In this document: positions 1 through 6,773 of the stretch, one piece after another
Numbering within the stretch: the stretch's first letter is position 1
Layout of the letters: the number at the start of each line of letters is the position of its first letter
NCBI GenBank assembly: GCA_030597645.1
Contig: JAUVRN010000006.1
Coordinates: forward strand, 1 to 18,829
Reading direction: 5' to 3'
From: Candidatus Zixiibacteriota bacterium
GTDB lineage: Bacteria > Zixibacteria > MSB-5A5 > JAUVRN01
DNA length: 18,829 nt
Position numbers and translations under genes: made by a program
Notes under the pieces: model-generated
The model's database searches: none
What the model was told of the DNA's origin: nothing
The model's input: the letters and a program-made list of their open reading frames with translations, nothing else

Positions 1-1326
1 AAGCCGGCCGGAGCCGGACCGGGAGGGGGAATCGCAGATGAATTACTCTACGCCCTGTGGGTGCAGTTCGGTCCCGCCCAGACCGACTGTGCCACTCAGG
101 ATGCCGGTGGTACCCTGCAAGGATTCGTGAATGGCGACCTGTGGTGCTCCATATCTTCCGACGATGGACTGACCTGGGACGGGCCGCTCAATTTCACTGG
201 ATCACCTTCTCCAGATTGTCTGCCTGGCAACTGCTTCAGCGAACATTGGGTGTCATCTGCCTCCGTGGCAGATTCCGGCATCTACATCTCATACATGTCG
301 GACACGCATGCCGGATCCTGGGTGCAGCAAGAAGGCGCCGCAGCGCCAGGTAAGGCCATGGTACTGGCCCTGGAAAGCCGCGCAGCCGTGTCATCTCCCC
401 GGATCAGCATCGTGCCACGCGTCATTCCCTATCCCACCGTGATCATGCGAACAGATTACACATTCGACCTCCAGCCATCCACACTCGCAGCCGACAGCTT
501 CGCCCTGGAGCTCCGCAACGTGGGCACCGCCAACCTGAGCGTGACGATGACCGTGTCCGAAGATAACTTCGGAAGCGAACATCTCTTCATCAACGGTGAC
601 ACTTCATTTGTCGACGTGCTGTCTCCCGGGGAGGAACTGACGGGCAGCAGTGCACTGATGATCAGCTACGACGGCATCGGGCTGCAAGACGGGGAGACGT
701 TTGACTGGTTCATCTACATCCAGAGCAATGACCCCGATCGGGGGGACATCACGCTGCGGTTCATCGTGGATGTCAGTGGCCCGAGCGCACAGATCTTAGG
801 TGCAAAGTTTTACGACGCCAATGGCAACGGGATATGGGACTTCCCCGCCGAGCCGGGCCTTCCCGACTGGGTGATCCACGCCGAGCCGGGCGGATACGTA
901 GACACCACAGACCTCACCGGTGCCTACTTCTTCTCGGACCTGCCAGCAGCGACGTACACGGTCAGCGAAGAGCTGCAGCCCGGCTGGTTCCAGGTTTTCC
1001 CCGGGGGTGCGGGCACACACACGATCACGCTCGCCGACGGTCAAACCGAAGACAGCGTCTATTTCGGCAACTTCGAGGTGGACTGCCTCATTCAGGTGCC
1101 AGGCGACGTCAATGTCACCGGGGCGGTCACATCAGCCGACATCATCTACCTGGTGGGCTTCGTGTTCAAGGGTGGCGATGCACCACTTCCCTGCGAGGCC
1201 AACGGCGACGTCAACTGCAGTGGCTCCGTGACATCGGCGGACATCATCTACCTGGTGGGCTTCGTGTTCAAGGGCGGGGATCCGCCATGTGACATCTGTA
1301 CGGAGAGCCCGTTGCCATGCCAGTGA
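1..1326 (+). CDS. Secreted/surface protein with BNR-like, Ig-like, SdrD_B and dockerin-type domains (5' partial)
   Basis: The frame is open from the first base, so the N-terminus lies outside the window; 441 residues are visible. The first ~110 visible residues contain an Asp-box-like 'SSDDGLTW', typical of BNR/sialidase-fold repeats. Next comes an Ig-like domain (about nt 445-780) of the HYDIN/'choice-of-anchor' kind, with 'LRNVGTANL' and 'IQSNDPDRGD'. Nt ~799-1080 encode an SdrD_B-like Cna-type beta sandwich ('FYDANGNGIWD', 'AYFFSDLPAATYTV'). The end carries two dockerin-like repeats of the form GDVN...TSADIIYLVGFVFKGGD, each a Ca-binding half followed by an amphipathic helix, with several Cys around them. 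Such architectures are extracellular; a catalytic role cannot be assigned because the N-terminal part is missing. The dockerins could bind a cohesin-like partner, and the next gene is a candidate. Family assignments are from motif recognition only. Confidence 0.85.
   Translation, partial: KPAGAGPGGGIADELLYALWVQFGPAQTDCATQDAGGTLQGFVNGDLWCSISSDDGLTWDGPLNFTGSPSPDCLPGNCFSEHWVSSASVADSGIYISYMSDTHAGSWVQQEGAAAPGKAMVLALESRAAVSSPRISIVPRVIPYPTVIMRTDYTFDLQPSTLAADSFALELRNVGTANLSVTMTVSEDNFGSEHLFINGDTSFVDVLSPGEELTGSSALMISYDGIGLQDGETFDWFIYIQSNDPDRGDITLRFIVDVSGPSAQILGAKFYDANGNGIWDFPAEPGLPDWVIHAEPGGYVDTTDLTGAYFFSDLPAATYTVSEELQPGWFQVFPGGAGTHTITLADGQTEDSVYFGNFEVDCLIQVPGDVNVTGAVTSADIIYLVGFVFKGGDAPLPCEANGDVNCSGSVTSADIIYLVGFVFKGGDPPCDICTESPLPCQ
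1138..1274 (+). repeat. 35-bp perfect direct repeat inside the dockerin region
   Basis: The stretch from 1138 to 1172 (starts gacatcatctacctggtggg) recurs without a mismatch at 1240-1274, 102 bp (34 codons) apart. It encodes the DIIYLVGFVFKG part of each dockerin repeat. Identity at third codon positions indicates a recent duplication or gene conversion. A diverged third copy is found at about 2528-2562. Confidence 0.85.
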
Positions 1327-1354
1327 TGAGCGCGAGGGCGATACGGCCGGGGCC

Positions 1355-1402
1355 GGACCCCCAAAATAGGGTCCAGACTGTAAGATTTGGGCCCTTTCGG
1401 GC
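1355..1402 (+). other. Two small hairpins between the two secreted-protein genes
   Basis: GGACCC (1355-1360) pairs with GGGTCC (1369-1374) around an 8-nt loop, and GCCC (1391-1394) pairs with GGGC (1399-1402) around TTTC. Neither is followed by a T-tract, so a terminator is possible but weak; they may be leader structures of the downstream gene. Confidence 0.3.
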
Positions 1403-1417
1403 ACTATATCTAGTGAG

Positions 1418-1428
1418 AGGAGGTGATC
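1418..1428 (+). promoter_or_regulatory. Near-complete Shine-Dalgarno sequence of the cohesin-like gene
   Basis: AGGAGGTGATC matches the complement of the usual 16S rRNA 3' end over its whole length. Its GGAGG core lies 6 nt before the ATG at 1430, which fixes that start and predicts strong translation. Confidence 0.8.
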
Positions 1429-1429
1429 T

Positions 1430-2272
1430 ATGCGAAAAGTGAGCCTGATTTGTTTGACACTGGCCGCGGGCATCCTGCTCGCGACCGGCGCGGTGGCCAG
1501 GGACACCGGGTCTCAGGACGTCTTGAGGCTCTCCGATGCCGTTCTGGAGGACGGAGAGTGGAAGGTGGCCGTTCACGTGCTCAACGAGCAGGAGTTGGCG
1601 GGGATGGACATCCCCATCCGCTTCGGCCGGCAGGGGGACGCCATCGAACTGATCCGGGTCGACTTTGCCGACCGAGTGGTCGACTGGGACTTTACCTACG
1701 CCCAGACCGACAACGAGGCCAAGACGGTGATTCTGGGTCTGATCTCGGAGATCGTCGGCACCCGGGCCAGCGCGGACCTCAAGGTCGCGGTCCACGGCGG
1801 GACCCAGGTTGCAACACTGGTGTTCCGTGTCGGTGACGGCTACCAGCCCGAATTTGAGACGTTCACGACCAAGAGTCCGGGACACGCCCTGACTTTCATT
1901 TACACGCGGTATGAGAATGGAAAGCCGTACGTGGGTGAGACCTCTCCCGAGTTCGAGGTGGATGTGGACTTCAAGTCCGGGGCAGCCACGCTCCCCAAGG
2001 AGTACGCGTTGTCTCAGAACTTCCCGAATCCGTTCAACCCCTCCACGAGCTTCACACTGAGCCTTCCTGAAGCTTCGGATTATTCGATCCGGATATTCAA
2101 CGTGGCAGGCCAGCTCGTGAAGTCGTTCGACGGACACGCGGAAGCAGGCGTGCACAAAGTGGTGTGGCACGGTACCAACAACCAGGGTAGCCACGTAGCC
2201 AGCGGGGCCTATTTCTACAGGGCCGAAGCCGGTGGCTTCACGGAGACCCGCAAAATGATGCTGTTGAAGTAG
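1430..2272 (+). CDS. Secreted cohesin-like protein with FlgD-like/type IX-style C-terminal sorting domain
   Basis: 280 residues. Residues 1-23 form a signal peptide (RK, then a hydrophobic run, ending AVA before R24). Residues ~30-150 look like a cohesin-type beta sandwich: 'VAVHVLNEQELAGMDIPIRF' followed by 'VVDWDFTY' and 'VILGLIS', a pattern seen beside dockerin proteins in candidate-phylum genomes. From residue 188 to the end is a FlgD-Ig/type IX-like C-terminal domain with 'SQNFPNPFNPST', 'YSIRIFNVAGQLV', 'SGAYFYRAEAG' and the final 'KMMLLK'. In Bacteroidota such domains direct type IX secretion and surface attachment; whether this organism has that pathway cannot be seen here. Start chosen from the very strong ribosome-binding site. 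It lies 103 bp after the dockerin gene on the same strand, so dockerin-cohesin pairing between the two products is possible but unproven. Confidence 0.88.
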   Translation: MRKVSLICLTLAAGILLATGAVARDTGSQDVLRLSDAVLEDGEWKVAVHVLNEQELAGMDIPIRFGRQGDAIELIRVDFADRVVDWDFTYAQTDNEAKTVILGLISEIVGTRASADLKVAVHGGTQVATLVFRVGDGYQPEFETFTTKSPGHALTFIYTRYENGKPYVGETSPEFEVDVDFKSGAATLPKEYALSQNFPNPFNPSTSFTLSLPEASDYSIRIFNVAGQLVKSFDGHAEAGVHKVVWHGTNNQGSHVASGAYFYRAEAGGFTETRKMMLLK

Positions 2273-2336
2273 CGCAGATTCGCGCTCAACGTCGTGGGAA
2301 TCTTACCGAGCGCCCCGCGGCGGCCTGCAACAAAGT

Positions 2337-2381
2337 CGGGGTGGGACTGGCCACGGCGCCGCCCACCCCGCGCAGGTTTTT
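2337..2381 (+). terminator. Intrinsic terminator-like hairpin after the cohesin-like gene
   Basis: CGGGGTGGG (2337-2345) pairs perfectly over 9 bp with CCCACCCCG (2362-2370). Six bases later comes a T5 run (2377-2381). It starts 65 bp after the stop codon at 2272. The 16-nt loop and the gap before the Ts make it imperfect. Confidence 0.55.
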
Positions 2382-2410
2382 GGTCCGGCTGTTCCTGATC
2401 GCTAAGTCCT

Positions 2411-2479
2411 CTAACAATCTGCTGCCAGTGGACTGGTACATCCGTCGCAGGGCGGATCGCCGCCTTTAAAGACATGCCC
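2411..2479 (-). pseudogene. Dockerin C-terminal remnant (minus strand)
   Basis: Read on the minus strand from about 2479, the sequence encodes GHVFKGGDPPCDGCTSPL and then AADC and a stop at 2411-2413. This matches the end of the dockerin gene at 1-1326 (VFKGGDPPCDICTESPL). Nothing upstream of it on the minus strand resembles the rest of a dockerin or a gene body, so it is a broken 3' end. It lies back to back with the plus-strand remnant starting at 2474. Confidence 0.6.
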
Positions 2480-2596
2480 GTGACCGAAGTGGGCGATGTC
2501 ACGTGCGACGCCAACATCAACTCCACGGACATCATCTATATGGTGAACTACGTGTTCAAGGGCGGTGCGGAACCATGTGACGTGTGTGCCTTGTAG
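2474..2596 (+). pseudogene. Dockerin repeat remnant (plus strand)
   Basis: From ATG 2474 the frame encodes about 40 residues containing one dockerin half-repeat: GDVTCDANINSTDIIYMVNY, then VFKGGAEPCDVCAL, and a stop at 2594-2596. The frame is open further upstream but shows no recognisable protein there, and no convincing Shine-Dalgarno precedes the ATG. It is most likely the 3' end of a lost dockerin-bearing gene. A functional 40-residue dockerin peptide cannot be excluded. Confidence 0.55.
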
Positions 2597-2673
2597 AACA
2601 TGGGCATAGACGTTCACCAGACGCCGGCGTGAGGACACAACCCCCGGTCGCGCGAGATGCTCACGCAGTCCGC

Positions 2674-2693
2674 GGCCGGGGGGCAACCCGGCC
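2674..2693 (+). terminator. GC-rich hairpin, possible terminator
   Basis: GGCCGGG (2674-2680) pairs with CCCGGCC (2687-2693) around the 6-nt loop GGGCAA. Only CTTTGCG follows, so termination in either direction is uncertain. It separates the dockerin remnants from the promoter at 2754. Confidence 0.35.
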
Positions 2694-2753
2694 CTTTGCG
2701 TATAGGCGAATCCCTTTGTTTATGCGCCTAACCTACCGAAATCCAGAATTCGG

Positions 2754-2782
2754 TTGACAAATTGCGCATATTTTAGTAGCCT
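2754..2782 (+). promoter_or_regulatory. Sigma-70-type promoter of the zinc-ribbon gene/leader
   Basis: A perfect -35 TTGACA (2754-2759) is followed after 17 bp by TAGCCT (2777-2782) as a poor -10. The spacer is unusually AT-rich for this window. Transcription would begin at about 2788, inside or just before the first hairpin of the leader. Confidence 0.5.
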
Positions 2783-2784
2783 GC

Positions 2785-2858
2785 CGCCACTCGCAGTACG
2801 AGTGGCGACGAAAAGAGGGGGGCGGCCAGCCCGTAACACGGCTGCCGAGACTCTTTTC
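2785..2858 (+). ncRNA. Candidate structured leader or small RNA (unidentified)
   Basis: Two strong hairpins lie directly downstream of the promoter. The first is CGCCACTCG/CGAGTGGCG (2785-2793 with 2799-2807), a perfect 9-bp stem with loop CAGTA. The second closes with GAAAAGAG (2810-2817) against CTCTTTTC (2851-2858) and has an inner CAGCC/GGCTG stem (2827-2831 with 2840-2844). The second ends in a short T-run, as an intrinsic terminator or attenuator would. About 170 nt follow before the zinc-ribbon start. I do not recognise a known riboswitch, 6S, SRP or RNase P RNA. It could be a short independent transcript or a 5' leader controlling the gene at 3027. Confidence 0.4.
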
Positions 2859-2995
2859 CGTTTGTCCAATTGATCGCGCACCGGCCTCCCCAAGGGATGC
2901 GCAGGTGCAACGCTCCAGGGAGCGGAGCGGCTGTACCCACAGTGTTGGCCTGCTCAGGATGCGGGCGTACGATCGACGGCGGTGTTCGCTGGGGG

Positions 2996-3007
2996 GATGG
3001 CGCCATC
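2996..3007. promoter_or_regulatory. 12-bp perfect palindrome before the zinc-ribbon gene
   Basis: GATGGCGCCATC is a perfect palindrome ending 5 bp before the GGGAG ribosome-binding site (3013-3017) of the gene at 3027. It could be a protein-binding site or a small RNA hairpin; the sequence does not show which. The rest of 2859-2995 shows only short weak stems (for example CGCTCC/GGAGCG near 2912-2925). Confidence 0.3.
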
Positions 3008-3026
3008 GGACAGGGAGTAACACGGA

Positions 3027-3284
3027 ATGGCTACCAACCAGGCGGAGGGTTTTACCAACTCCATTCTGGTCTGTGTGGACTGCAGTGAAGAATTCGTCTT
3101 TACTGCCAGTGCGCAGAAGTATTTCGCAGATCGCGGCTTCCATGATCCACCGAAGCGCTGCAAAGCCTGCTACACGGACTTTCGCAAACGGATCAACGGA
3201 GAAGCCCCGATCGAGGGCGTGGAGCATGAGCCCATGCCGCCACCGCAAAACGGTGACGGTGCGTTGCCGGGCGACAGGCCCTAA
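3027..3284 (+). CDS. Small zinc-ribbon protein (zf-trcl-like)
   Basis: 85 residues. Residues 13-50 match the short 'probable zinc-ribbon' family: C16xxC19 ('VCVDCSEEFVFTASAQ'), then 'FADRGFHDPPKRC' and C45xxC48 ('CKAC'). The four cysteines should bind one Zn ion. The C-terminal ~30 residues are polar and Pro-rich (PMPPPQNGDG), probably disordered. Proteins of this family are cytosolic and of unknown function; an RNA or nucleic-acid role is a guess. The ATG has GGGAG 9 nt upstream. Its TAA (3282-3284) overlaps the TAG of the convergent histidine-kinase gene by two bases. The ~240-nt leader with strong hairpins suggests post-transcriptional control. Confidence 0.8.
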   Translation: MATNQAEGFTNSILVCVDCSEEFVFTASAQKYFADRGFHDPPKRCKACYTDFRKRINGEAPIEGVEHEPMPPPQNGDGALPGDRP

Positions 3285-5062
3285 CCTCTTGCAATAACAC
3301 GAGTTACACCAACCGCACGAGAGTGCGGTAACGACATCGCGGGAAGAATCAGGTCGAACTGGGCGCCGCCTTCGGGGGCTTGGCTCACTTCGACACGGCC
3401 GCCGTGTGCCGTCATCACTTTTTGCACCAGAGCCAGGCCAAGACCGGTGCCTCCCGCACGCAGCGATACGAACGGCGCGAGGATCTTGTCTCTCCACTCG
3501 GGATCGACACCCGGTCCGGAATCCGCGACCGTGATTCGACATTCTGACGGACCGACCGTAGCAGTCACACGCACACTTCCCTGCGCGGGCACCATCTGAA
3601 TCGCGTTTTCAATGAGATTGCCCAGTGCCTGCCGCAACCAGAACGGATCGAGTTCGAACGTAGCGTCTTCGTCGAAACAGCGAACGACCGATAAGCCGGC
3701 GTCATGCAGGCGCTCTTCGTAACGTGACAGAACTTCTTCAACCAGCTTCGCTACGACCGTGGGAGCCGTTCGTGGTTCGGTGGGGCGCGCCACTTCCAGG
3801 AAACGCTTGAGCATCTCCTCCATACCGGCCGCTTCCTGTTCGATACCGGTGGCAACTTCGGCGGTGCTCAGATCGCCCGTACGAGCCATGAGTTTGGCGT
3901 AGCCCAGTATGGTACCCATGGCGTTGCGAAGTTCGTGTGCCAGGCCCGCCGCCGTTTCGCCCAGGGCCGCAAGTCTTGCGCGCTGTGCCAGGAGCGCCTC
4001 AAGCCTGCGCAACTGAGTGTGATCATCCAGCAACAGTACGGAACCTCCGTCCGACACCGGCACACGCCGCAATGAGTAGTGGTGACGTTCGCCATCCCGC
4101 ATGATGTCGAATTCGTTGCCCGGCACTCCTGCCCCACGGAGCAGCTCTTCCACGGGCGCCCACGGTTGGATGAATTCTTCGAACGGCAACCGCGTGGTCG
4201 GCTCCGGCAATCCCGGCAGATCCTCCGCCGCCGGATTCCAGCGCACGATGCGACCCTCTGCATCCAGCGCGATCAGTGCGGACGGAATGGCATCGATGAT
4301 CTTCTGATTGAGCAGGTCGAGGTGCTGACGAGCGTCCTCGCTGGTCACATACTGTTCCTGCAGCTTGGCTTCGTCCGCCTTGAGCCGATCGATGGTGGCC
4401 GTAAACGTCTGGATGGCGTCGTCCCACTCCTCACGAGAGGCGGGTACATCCCAGTGGAGTCGTTCCTGCGCGTCGGCCACCACGCGCTTGAGGCGCTTGA
4501 AGGGTCGGGCCAGTTCACGCGTGACGAGAAACACAGCCACCAGCAACAGAGAGAGTCCGACAGCCCGGGTACCGGTATTCCAACGCTCCAGTGCCATGAG
4601 CTGTCCGTATTCAGGAAACGCCCGGCTCACCGAAGCGATCTGTGCTTCGTCACCGCGTCCGATGCATCGCGCCAGTTGAATATCGAATCGCCCCTCGGAC
4701 GAACGGCCGATGCGAACGGTCTCACGGTTTATGAGCCGCGCGCGGGCATTGGGGGGCATGCGCAGCCAGGCGGCGCGCACGGTGTGCACAACGGTGTCGC
4801 GCAGCCGAAATCGTTCGTACTGTGCCAGTCCTTCACGAAACCTGAGCACCCCGGCAAAAGAAACGGGGTCCCGGGTACCGCGAATCTCCATTCGGTCCAG
4901 TGACTCGTGGAGGGGGCGGAGAAGCTCTACCTCCATCGCGTTGCGGGCACGGCCCAGCACCAGGGCGGAGCCGCCCTGCAGGAGCAATGACGCCAGGAGA
5001 ATGCCGAGAAGTACGAACCGTACCCGACTCTCGAACGATGCCGCTTGCCAGCTCAGCCGCAC
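3281..5062 (-). CDS. NtrB-like membrane sensor histidine kinase with PAS domain
   Basis: 593 residues from a GTG start with AGGATAGG upstream. Order: TM1 about 14-37, an extracytoplasmic region ~38-164, TM2 ~166-182, a HAMP-like linker ~184-235, a PAS domain ~250-350 ('IPSALIALDAEGRIVRWNPA'), and a HisKA domain with phospho-acceptor H376 ('LAHELRNAMGTILGYAKLM'). The HATPase domain has an N box (N482-N486, NLIEN), G1 'DSGPG' 514-518 and G2 'GGTGLGLAL' 537-545. All catalytic boxes are present, so it should autophosphorylate and pass phosphate to a response regulator. The NtrB-like kinase core and the sigma-54 regulator gene at 16692-18194 make these two plausible partners. True PilS has six membrane segments; this has two. 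It is the last gene of the operon, 33 bp after pilD. Confidence 0.9.
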   Translation of the reverse strand: MRLSWQAASFESRVRFVLLGILLASLLLQGGSALVLGRARNAMEVELLRPLHESLDRMEIRGTRDPVSFAGVLRFREGLAQYERFRLRDTVVHTVRAAWLRMPPNARARLINRETVRIGRSSEGRFDIQLARCIGRGDEAQIASVSRAFPEYGQLMALERWNTGTRAVGLSLLLVAVFLVTRELARPFKRLKRVVADAQERLHWDVPASREEWDDAIQTFTATIDRLKADEAKLQEQYVTSEDARQHLDLLNQKIIDAIPSALIALDAEGRIVRWNPAAEDLPGLPEPTTRLPFEEFIQPWAPVEELLRGAGVPGNEFDIMRDGERHHYSLRRVPVSDGGSVLLLDDHTQLRRLEALLAQRARLAALGETAAGLAHELRNAMGTILGYAKLMARTGDLSTAEVATGIEQEAAGMEEMLKRFLEVARPTEPRTAPTVVAKLVEEVLSRYEERLHDAGLSVVRCFDEDATFELDPFWLRQALGNLIENAIQMVPAQGSVRVTATVGPSECRITVADSGPGVDPEWRDKILAPFVSLRAGGTGLGLALVQKVMTAHGGRVEVSQAPEGGAQFDLILPAMSLPHSRAVGVTRVIARG

Positions 5063-5095
5063 GTGTCGGCCTATCCTCAGGAAGTGAGGCGAATC

Positions 5096-5881
5096 CTAGA
5101 CCATCCAGAAGGTACGCACGTACCAACTGATCAGATCGGGCCCCCACGCCGCGGTCACCATCGCGGCGATCGCCAGGAACGGCCCGAAGGGAATCAGACG
5201 CTTGGTTCGCATTTCGCGCGAGACGAGCATCCAGATCAGGGAAACTACTGTACCGATCAGTGCGGACATGAAAAAGACCAGCACCACCTTCTGCCAGCCG
5301 AGAAAGGCCCCCAGCGCGGCTGCCAGCTTGATGTCGCCGCCTCCCATGCTCTCCTTGCCGAAGATCCAGTCGCCGAGCAGCGCCACCAGGTACAGTCCCC
5401 CGCCACCGACCGCCACGCCAATCAACGATGAAGTGAAACTCAGGGGCGTAAACCACGCCCACACCAGCCCCACAACGATCGACGGCAGCGTGAGCTTGTC
5501 GGGTATGATCTGGAACTCCCAGTCGATGAACAGTACGCAGATCAGGACGCATGTGAGATAGACATACCCTGCGGCCTCGAGCGTCGGGCCGAGGCGATAC
5601 ACCCATCCTGCAAACGCGGCGGCCGTGAGCAGCTCCACCAGCGGGTAACGGGGGGAGATACTCGCATGGCACTGTCCGCAACGACCACGCAGGAGGATGT
5701 AGCTGAGCACGGGGATGTTCTGCCACCAGTGTATGAGTGCACCGCAACTGGGACAGCAGGACCGTCCCCGCCAAAACGTGATCTTCCGCGGTAATCGAAA
5801 GATCACCACGTTGAGAAAACTACCGATCACGGCGCCGAACAGCGCGGCGATCAACATCGAGGCCAGGTGTGGATCAATCAT
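5096..5881 (-). CDS. pilD: Type IV prepilin peptidase/N-methyltransferase (A24)
   Basis: 261 residues. An inner-membrane aspartyl protease that cuts prepilins after the Gly before Phe+1 and methylates the new N-terminus. The N-terminal domain has the zinc motif C43xxC46 ... C68xxC71. The catalytic aspartates are D120 in 'FIDWEFQIIPD' and D183 in 'GGGDIKL'. About seven to eight hydrophobic segments follow the 'GAVIGSFLNVVIFRLP' hallmark. Length is normal for bifunctional PilD. The ATG at 5881 is preferred because GGAG lies 9 nt upstream and it overlaps the previous stop by 8 bp; an ATG at 5908 would add nine residues with a weaker site. Its natural substrates are the four pilins at 12515-14615, although it is transcribed with glycosyltransferases. 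Confidence 0.95.
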   Translation of the reverse strand: MIDPHLASMLIAALFGAVIGSFLNVVIFRLPRKITFWRGRSCCPSCGALIHWWQNIPVLSYILLRGRCGQCHASISPRYPLVELLTAAAFAGWVYRLGPTLEAAGYVYLTCVLICVLFIDWEFQIIPDKLTLPSIVVGLVWAWFTPLSFTSSLIGVAVGGGGLYLVALLGDWIFGKESMGGGDIKLAAALGAFLGWQKVVLVFFMSALIGTVVSLIWMLVSREMRTKRLIPFGPFLAIAAMVTAAWGPDLISWYVRTFWMV

Positions 5882-6773
5882 GGCGCCAGCTCCAGACGGA
5901 ATATGCAAACAGTCCCAGTTCGAATACAGTCAGTATGAGTCGCTGCCACAGCGCTACGGCCACGGCGATCGCTCCGCCGCCCGCAAGTACGATCAGAGCA
6001 CCCTCGCGTACGCCCCATCCGCCGGGCGCCAGCAGGGCCGCGTATCCGGCCAGGTAGGCCAGCGGAAAGGCCGCGAAGTAGAGTCCGAATTCGGACGCAC
6101 CCAGCGCCAGAGCCAGGGCGCCTACGGCCACCGCGTAGCCGCACCAGACCAGCCCGTAGTGCAGGACCGATCGAAAGAGCAATGCGCCGGAGACCATCGG
6201 GGGCACAGAGCCGGGTCGAACGCGATGCAGCAACCACCCGGACCAGCGACGAAACACGGGTGGCCACAGAGCCGCCAGCGCAAGGACCGGCACACCGGCC
6301 AGGAGCAGAGATACGTTGTTCAGATGACCCATGAGCCACGCGGCGAGCACGCCCACGCACAAGCCGGACACCAGTGAGGAGACCAGTCCCAGAAAAACCG
6401 ATGCGAACATCGTCGCGCCGTCGATACCGAGGCGTGTGCCTCCTGCAACCATGCCTGCCAGCGACCAGATCTTGCCGGGAATGTAGCGCGCCAGGTTCAT
6501 GGTGTAGTACAGTCGAAACAGCGACGGATAGGAGATGTCTGCGCCGAGGCACACCAGGTTCCACCGCCACGCCACGACCTGTGCGAGCAATGCGACGGCG
6601 AAGGCCACGATCGAGATGCTGAACCAGCGGCCGTCCAGAGACAAGGACGTCATCTCGGCCCAGCGGATGTAGATCTCCCCACCCAGCCAGCCGAGGGCCG
6701 CCGCGACCAGGACGAACCGGATCAGCCGGTAGCGGCTTTTGGGCGCGCTTTCTTGGTGAGGACCCAGGCCCAT
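5874..6773 (-). CDS. LPG-synthase-TM/UPF0104-type integral membrane protein (flippase-like)
   Basis: 299 residues with about eight membrane segments. Signatures are 'NLARYIPGKIW' (93-103) and 'APGGWGVREG' (249-258), which define the lysylphosphatidylglycerol-synthase transmembrane family. Stand-alone members often sit in polysaccharide and glycosylation loci, where a lipid-linked intermediate flippase or a glycosyltransferase accessory role has been proposed; the aminoacyl-transfer domain of MprF is absent here. An ATG at 6827 would give 317 residues but a 106-bp overlap with the upstream methyltransferase; ATG 6773 reduces it to 52 bp and is used here. Neither start has a strong ribosome-binding site. 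Its stop overlaps the pilD start by 8 bp. Confidence 0.85.
   Translation of the reverse strand: MGLGPHQESAPKSRYRLIRFVLVAAALGWLGGEIYIRWAEMTSLSLDGRWFSISIVAFAVALLAQVVAWRWNLVCLGADISYPSLFRLYYTMNLARYIPGKIWSLAGMVAGGTRLGIDGATMFASVFLGLVSSLVSGLCVGVLAAWLMGHLNNVSLLLAGVPVLALAALWPPVFRRWSGWLLHRVRPGSVPPMVSGALLFRSVLHYGLVWCGYAVAVGALALALGASEFGLYFAAFPLAYLAGYAALLAPGGWGVREGALIVLAGGGAIAVAVALWQRLILTVFELGLFAYSVWSWRHD

Noticed and set aside
1268..2194. Minus-strand 308-residue open frame opposite the cohesin-like gene
   Set aside because: The plus-strand product has a signal peptide, a perfect ribosome-binding site and a recognisable C-terminal domain; the antisense frame has none of these.
2733..3542. Minus-strand open frame across the zinc-ribbon gene
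   Set aside because: It crosses the promoter, the leader hairpins and the zinc-ribbon gene, is Arg-rich and has no recognisable domain.
4079..4903. Long plus-strand open frame opposite the histidine kinase
   Set aside because: It lies wholly inside a kinase gene whose PAS and HAMP regions are recognisable; its translation has no known motif and is a GC-rich antisense shadow.
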